From the NCBI GenBank assembly GCA_002365735.1, contig DEZY01000108.1, positions 1-16,028 of the forward strand: a DNA stretch of 16,028 nucleotides, written 5' to 3'. A program made the position numbers and the translations under genes. Shown here one piece after another: positions 11,845 to 16,028 of this stretch (its first letter is position 1; each line of letters starts with the position of its first letter). Below the pieces are notes generated by a model, which was not told where the DNA came from, ran no database searches, and saw only the letters and a list, made by a program, of their open reading frames with translations. Origin of the DNA: Actinobacteria bacterium UBA3120. GTDB lineage: Bacteria > Actinomycetota > Actinomycetes > S36-B12.

Positions 11845-14550
11845 ATGGCTTCGAAGACACTGGTGATTGTTGAATCACCGGCCAAGGCGAAGAAGATTGC
11901 CGGCTACCTTGGACCCGATTACGAGGTATTGGCGTCGGTTGGTCATGTGCGGGATCTAGTTGCCAAGAAATCTGATCTCCCGCTCGCGGAGCGCAAGAAA
12001 CCGTGGGCAAAACTCGCTGTTGATGTTGATGACGGCTACAAGGCGTTCTACATCGTGCATGAATCCAAGAAAGCAACGATTAAGGCGCTAAAGGCTGCCC
12101 TGAAGAATTCAGATGAACTCCTGCTGGCAACAGATGAGGACCGCGAAGGCGAGGCGATCTCCTGGCATCTCATGGAGGTGCTCCAGCCCAAGGTCCCGGT
12201 TAAGCGCATGGTCTTTAATGAAATCACCAAAGAAGCGATCCAAGAAGCGGTTTCCCATCCACGAGATGTTGACATGGATTTGGTGGAAGCCCAGGAGACC
12301 CGACGCATTGTGGACCGCCTGTATGGCTACCCCGTCTCTGAAGTGCTGTGGAAGAAGATTGGTCGTTCGGCACGCTCAGCAGGGCGAGTCCAGTCCGTGG
12401 CGGTGCGTCTCGTTGTTGAGCGGGAGCGAATCCGTATGGCCTTTAACTCGGCCGGATATTGGGACATTAAAGGAAAATTTGCGCCGGGCGACTTCGAGGC
12501 CAAGCTTGTAACCATTGACGGCAAGCGAATTGCAACCGGTGGTGACTTTAATGCGTCCGGGGAGCTATCAAAAACTGATGTCGTGCTTTTAAATGAATCG
12601 GGCTCAAAAGCGTTCGTCGGATCACTTTCTGGGGTCGAGTACACGGTTCGTTCAGTTGAGCAAAAGCCTGGGCAGCGTAAACCAAAAGCACCATTCACCA
12701 CTTCCACAATTCAGCAGGAAGCGTCGGGTCGTTTCCGTTGGGGCGCTCAGCGGACAATGCGGGTGGCGCAAGGTCTATATGAAAACGGCTACATCACTTA
12801 TATGCGCACCGACTCGGTGAGCCTTTCGGCCCAGGCGCTTAATGCTGCGCGCTCACAAGCCACTGAGCTGTACGGCCCCGAATACATTGATGCCAGCCCG
12901 CGCGTGTGGGCCAATAAGTCAAAGAACGCGCAAGAGGCGCATGAGGCAATCCGTCCAGCGGGTGACACTTTTCGGACACCGGGGGAAGTCAGCAAGGAAC
13001 TGACCGGAGACGAATTCCTACTCTATGAATTGATTTGGAAGCGCACTGTCGCCAGCCAGATGGTGAACGCTCAAGTTGCTACCACCACGATAAAATTCGG
13101 TGCCCAAGCAGCAGATGGCAAGGATGCAGAGTTTAGTTCGAGCGGAACCGTGGTGATTTTCCCAGGGTTTAAGGCAGCACTTGACGACATCGCCTCTGAT
13201 GACGACAAGGAGGAGGACCGCCAACTTCCTGCGCTCAGTGAGGGACAGAAACTCACTGCGAAGGAACTCACTCCAGAAGGACACGTCACTAAGCCGCCAG
13301 CAAGATTCACCGAAGCGACCCTCGTCGGCAAGCTCGAAGAATTGGGAATTGGCCGGCCATCAACTTACGCCTCGATCATGTCAACGATTGTTGACCGAGG
13401 CTACGTCTGGAAAAAGGGCTCGGCGCTTGTTCCCAGTTTCACCGCGCTCGCGGTGGTGCGACTCCTTGAAGAGCACTTTAGCGAACTCGTTGACTACAAG
13501 TTCACGGCTAATATGGAAGAAGCGCTCGATGAGATTGCTCTAGGAAAAACCAATCGAATTAAGCAACTTGATGCATTCTGGCGCGGTGGCGAAATGGCCC
13601 AAGGACATTTTCACGGTGTTAAGGCGCTGACCGAGGACCTGGGTGCAATCGATGCCCGCGGAATTGCGACCATGCCCATTAAGGGAACGGACGCGATGCT
13701 GCGTGTTGGCCGCTATGGCGCCTACGTGGAGCGCGACGAAGAGCGCGCGAATATTCCCATGAGTGTTGCCCCGGACGAACTCACCGCAGAACTCGCAGAG
13801 GAGCTTCTCCTTGAGCCATCGGGAGACCGGGAACTGGGACTTCACCCAGATACCGAACTCATGATTGTTGCCAAGTCCGGACGCTACGGCCCCTATGTCA
13901 CAGAGGACTTGCCAGAGGGTTCGCCAAAATCGGCCAAGCCGCGCACGGCTTCATTGTTTAGTTATATGAAACCAAGTGAAGTAACATTTGAGCAGGCTAT
14001 TTCACTGTTAAGCCTGCCAAGAGTTGTGGGCATTGACCCAACAACGGCCGAAGAAATTACTTCACAAAATGGTCGTTACGGTCCTTATCTCATGAGGGGC
14101 AAAGATTCCCGTTCCCTCGATAACGAGGATCGGATCTTTGAAGTGACTCTGGAAGAAGCCCTTCTGCTTTACTCGCAACCAAAGGTGCGCCGAGGCCGAG
14201 GCCAGGCTGCCGGTCCGTTGCGTGAAGTTGGTGTTGATCCATCAACCGGGCAAATGATTGTCGTTAAAGAAGGTCGCTTTGGGGCGTATGTCACTGACGG
14301 TGAAGTCAATGCAACCCTTCGCGTTGCTGATGACCCGATGAGTGTCGGCCTTGATCGGGCAAGCGATTTGATTGCTGAACGGAGGGCTAAAGGTCCAGCA
14401 GTCAAGAAAACGGCCAAGCGGGCACCTGCCAAGAAGGCAGCTAAGAAGACCACGAAGAAGGCAGCAAAGAAGACCACCAAGAAAACAGTGGCAAAGAAGG
14501 CAGCGCCAACCGCGGCTGATGCAATGTCTGGCCAAGAAGTGAAAACTTAG
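11845..14550 (+). CDS. topA: DNA topoisomerase I
   Basis: A 901-residue type IA topoisomerase that relaxes negative supercoils. The TOPRIM domain opens with KTLVIVESPAKAKKI (E10) and has the acidic triad D97-E-D99-R-E101. The catalytic Tyr is Y319 in GYITYMRTDS. After the core come at least four C-terminal topoisomerase repeats marked by GRYGAYV, GRYGPYV, GRYGPYL and GRFGAYV, then a Lys/Ala/Thr-rich tail (about residues 850-890) that would bind DNA without sequence preference. There are no zinc-finger cysteines, as in other actinobacterial TopA. Length is normal for the group. ATG 11845 is preceded by AAAGGA five bases upstream. It leads the topA-tmk-holB run; tmk begins eight bases after its stop. 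Confidence 0.98.
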   Translation: MASKTLVIVESPAKAKKIAGYLGPDYEVLASVGHVRDLVAKKSDLPLAERKKPWAKLAVDVDDGYKAFYIVHESKKATIKALKAALKNSDELLLATDEDREGEAISWHLMEVLQPKVPVKRMVFNEITKEAIQEAVSHPRDVDMDLVEAQETRRIVDRLYGYPVSEVLWKKIGRSARSAGRVQSVAVRLVVERERIRMAFNSAGYWDIKGKFAPGDFEAKLVTIDGKRIATGGDFNASGELSKTDVVLLNESGSKAFVGSLSGVEYTVRSVEQKPGQRKPKAPFTTSTIQQEASGRFRWGAQRTMRVAQGLYENGYITYMRTDSVSLSAQALNAARSQATELYGPEYIDASPRVWANKSKNAQEAHEAIRPAGDTFRTPGEVSKELTGDEFLLYELIWKRTVASQMVNAQVATTTIKFGAQAADGKDAEFSSSGTVVIFPGFKAALDDIASDDDKEEDRQLPALSEGQKLTAKELTPEGHVTKPPARFTEATLVGKLEELGIGRPSTYASIMSTIVDRGYVWKKGSALVPSFTALAVVRLLEEHFSELVDYKFTANMEEALDEIALGKTNRIKQLDAFWRGGEMAQGHFHGVKALTEDLGAIDARGIATMPIKGTDAMLRVGRYGAYVERDEERANIPMSVAPDELTAELAEELLLEPSGDRELGLHPDTELMIVAKSGRYGPYVTEDLPEGSPKSAKPRTASLFSYMKPSEVTFEQAISLLSLPRVVGIDPTTAEEITSQNGRYGPYLMRGKDSRSLDNEDRIFEVTLEEALLLYSQPKVRRGRGQAAGPLREVGVDPSTGQMIVVKEGRFGAYVTDGEVNATLRVADDPMSVGLDRASDLIAERRAKGPAVKKTAKRAPAKKAAKKTTKKAAKKTTKKTVAKKAAPTAADAMSGQEVKT

Positions 14551-14558
14551 GAACACCG

Positions 14559-15170
14559 ATGACCGGATATTTCATTGCCTTTGAGGGCGGAGAGGGCGTT
14601 GGTAAATCAACCCAAGAAGCGTTGTTAGCGGACTACCTCACCCAACAAGGGCACGTGGTTTTGCGAACGAGGGAGCCGGGGGGCACACCGGCCGCCGAGC
14701 AAATTCGGGACACGGTTCTCAGTCGTGCGCATGAAGGAATGAATCCGCAGAGCGAAGCGTTGCTCTTTGCGGCGGCTCGCGGAGATCATGTGGCCCGAGT
14801 GGTTCGCCCGGCACTAGCAAGAGGCGAAGTCATCATTTGTGACCGTTACATCGATTCTTCGATTGCCTACCAAGGTTATGCGCGCGCATTGGGCGCGGAT
14901 CGCGTCAGGGATTTGAGCATGTGGGCAACGGGTGGGCTGCTGCCGGATCTCACAATTGTGTTGGCCCTTGACCCTGAAGTAAGTATGAAGCGGGTCGTGA
15001 ACCCTGACCGTTTGGAATCAGAGCCAATGCAATATCACCGCGATGTTGCAGATGCATTTCTTGAAATTGTTGCTCAAGATCCGAGTCGCTACTTGATAGT
15101 GGATGCGGCTGGAACAAAAGAGGAAAGTGCACGGGTTATTCGCGAGCGCGTAATGCAAGAACTGAAATAG
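14559..15170 (+). CDS. tmk: Thymidylate kinase
   Basis: A 203-residue kinase phosphorylating dTMP to dTDP in dTTP synthesis. The P-loop is GGEGVGKST (10-18), TREPGGTP (37-44) contacts the nucleotide, and CDRYIDSSIAYQG (94-106) holds the DR(Y) motif. A LID segment with R145, D150 and R151 precedes a typical YHRDVADAFLEI helix. The family is usually 200-215 residues, so this is complete. AGGA at 14549-14552 overlaps the topA stop and serves as ribosome-binding site, which implies co-transcription with topA. The holB ATG follows two bases after its stop, so dTTP supply and the clamp loader are encoded together, as in many bacteria. Confidence 0.97.
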   Translation: MTGYFIAFEGGEGVGKSTQEALLADYLTQQGHVVLRTREPGGTPAAEQIRDTVLSRAHEGMNPQSEALLFAAARGDHVARVVRPALARGEVIICDRYIDSSIAYQGYARALGADRVRDLSMWATGGLLPDLTIVLALDPEVSMKRVVNPDRLESEPMQYHRDVADAFLEIVAQDPSRYLIVDAAGTKEESARVIRERVMQELK

Positions 15171-15172
15171 TG

Positions 15173-16028
15173 ATGCAACCAATATGGGATGCGCTAGTCG
15201 GGCAGTCAGACGCAGTGGAAAAACTGAGCCGGGCTGTTACGGACGCCGATAAGATGCGCGTGGGTGAACCAGGGCCAGCCATGACCCACGCCTGGTTGAT
15301 CACCGGACCACCAGGATCGGGTAGATCGACTGCTGCAACGACATTTGCCGCGGCGCTTATGTGCCCACTTAATGGTTGTGGAACCTGCCAGATCTGCCGC
15401 ATGACCCCAGTCGGTGGTCACCCCGATGTCCAAATCATTATTCCCAGCGAGCTGTCCTACGGCGCCGAGGAAGCCCGCGAACTAGTTCGACTTTCAGCAT
15501 TTGCGCCAATTGATACGCCCTGGCGGGTAATTATCATGGAAGATGCTGACCGTCTGACCGACCAAGCCTTTGATTCCTTACTGAAAAGCCTGGAAGAGCC
15601 AACCCCGCGCACCGTGTGGGTGTTGTGCGCCCCCAGTGTTGAAGACGTACTACCAACGATTGTCTCGCGAACCAGACACATCTCCCTGCGGACACCCACA
15701 ACCAAAGACGTAACGCAGTTGTTAATCAACACCTACAAAGTCGATCCAGCGATGGCGGCATTTGCAGCGCGTGCATCCCAAGGACACATTGGCCGAGCGC
15801 GCGGACTGGCCACCGAGGAAGCAAGCCGAACTCGACGGCAATCTGATCTGAGGTCGGCGATCAGCCTGCGCGACGTTCCTTCGTGTGTTTTCGCGGCGCA
15901 TGAGATGGTCACTGCGGCAACGACGGCCGCCAATACGCGGGCGGATGAACTCGATACAAAAGAAGACGAACAACTCAAGGCAGCTTTCGGAATCGAGGAA
16001 GGTAGTAGAGTCAAAGGTCCGTCAAAGC
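15173..16028 (+). CDS. holB: DNA polymerase III delta' subunit, N-terminal part (cut by window end)
   Basis: An open reading frame of 285 codons, still open at the window end. It encodes the clamp-loader subunit that helps load the beta sliding clamp. It starts MQPIWDALVGQ, as actinobacterial delta' proteins do. Features: P-loop-like GPPGSGRST (45-53) with Arg51 in place of the catalytic Lys; a zinc module with C64, C69, C72 and C75; MEDADRLTDQAFDSLLKSLEEP (122-143), the DEAD-box-like region and sensor helix; and SRT at 165-167 where many clamp loaders have SRC, with the arginine finger kept. The K-to-R change fits a non-hydrolysing subunit. GTG 15170 is in frame immediately before ATG 15173. 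The end of the visible protein (EGSRVKGPSK) suggests that little of the linker region remains before the C-terminal domain. Confidence 0.93.
   Translation, partial: MQPIWDALVGQSDAVEKLSRAVTDADKMRVGEPGPAMTHAWLITGPPGSGRSTAATTFAAALMCPLNGCGTCQICRMTPVGGHPDVQIIIPSELSYGAEEARELVRLSAFAPIDTPWRVIIMEDADRLTDQAFDSLLKSLEEPTPRTVWVLCAPSVEDVLPTIVSRTRHISLRTPTTKDVTQLLINTYKVDPAMAAFAARASQGHIGRARGLATEEASRTRRQSDLRSAISLRDVPSCVFAAHEMVTAATTAANTRADELDTKEDEQLKAAFGIEEGSRVKGPSK

Noticed and set aside
14395..14520. Low-complexity AAG/GCA-rich stretch at the end of topA, considered as a repeat element
   Set aside because: It is the in-frame Lys/Ala/Thr-rich tail typical of actinobacterial topoisomerase I and needs no other explanation.
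14242..14556. A minus-strand frame rich in Cys and Leu opposite the topA tail
   Set aside because: Its repetitive composition is the antisense reading of the AAG-rich lysine tail.

Overview
The window looks like ordinary chromosome from a free-living actinobacterium of moderate GC content (by eye a little over half G+C; Microbacteriaceae-like or other aquatic lineages would fit, but I cannot place it further). The placement rests on gene order. An acs start, a Fic-like protein, a HAD phosphatase divergent from a CpaE/Ssd-like ATPase, a compact Tad/Flp pilus operon, a convergent DUF1998 helicase, a BldG-like STAS protein, a H+-pyrophosphatase, then topA-tmk-holB is an arrangement I recall from Mycobacterium (around Rv3644c-Rv3667) and Streptomyces (around SCO3540-SCO3550). 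Locus names are from memory.

Region 1 (1-1811): the first 59 bases are the start of a leftward gene, probably acetyl-CoA synthetase, with a strong ribosome-binding site. Next come a rightward Fic-fold protein with a degraded catalytic motif and a leftward HAD phosphatase with a C-terminal membrane segment. The last two meet tail to tail at a perfect 13-bp tandem duplication. The gap between the HAD gene and ssd holds a consensus actinobacterial DnaA box.

Region 2 (1812-6545): the Tad operon is ssd-tadA-tadB-tadC-flp-tadE-tadE-like. The first four genes overlap by four bases at each junction (ATGA, GTGA, GTGA). The ATPase, two inner-membrane platform proteins, one 46-residue mature pilin and two minor pilin-like proteins form a Gram-positive-type Tad system. 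No prepilin peptidase is present in the window. A 16-bp perfect hairpin sits between the pilin and tadE and could set their ratio.

Region 3 (6523-9180): a large DEAH-box helicase with a C-terminal cysteine cluster runs against the Tad operon and overlaps its end by 23 bases. Divergent from it is a small STAS anti-sigma antagonist in the bldG position, without an adjacent anti-sigma gene.

Region 4 (9181-16028): housekeeping genes. They are hppA with a leader and a good terminator, topA with its own promoter and a structured leader, and the tightly packed topA-tmk-holB run, with holB cut by the window end. I found no mobile elements, CRISPR arrays, tRNAs or rRNAs. No stretch longer than 300 bases lacks a gene.
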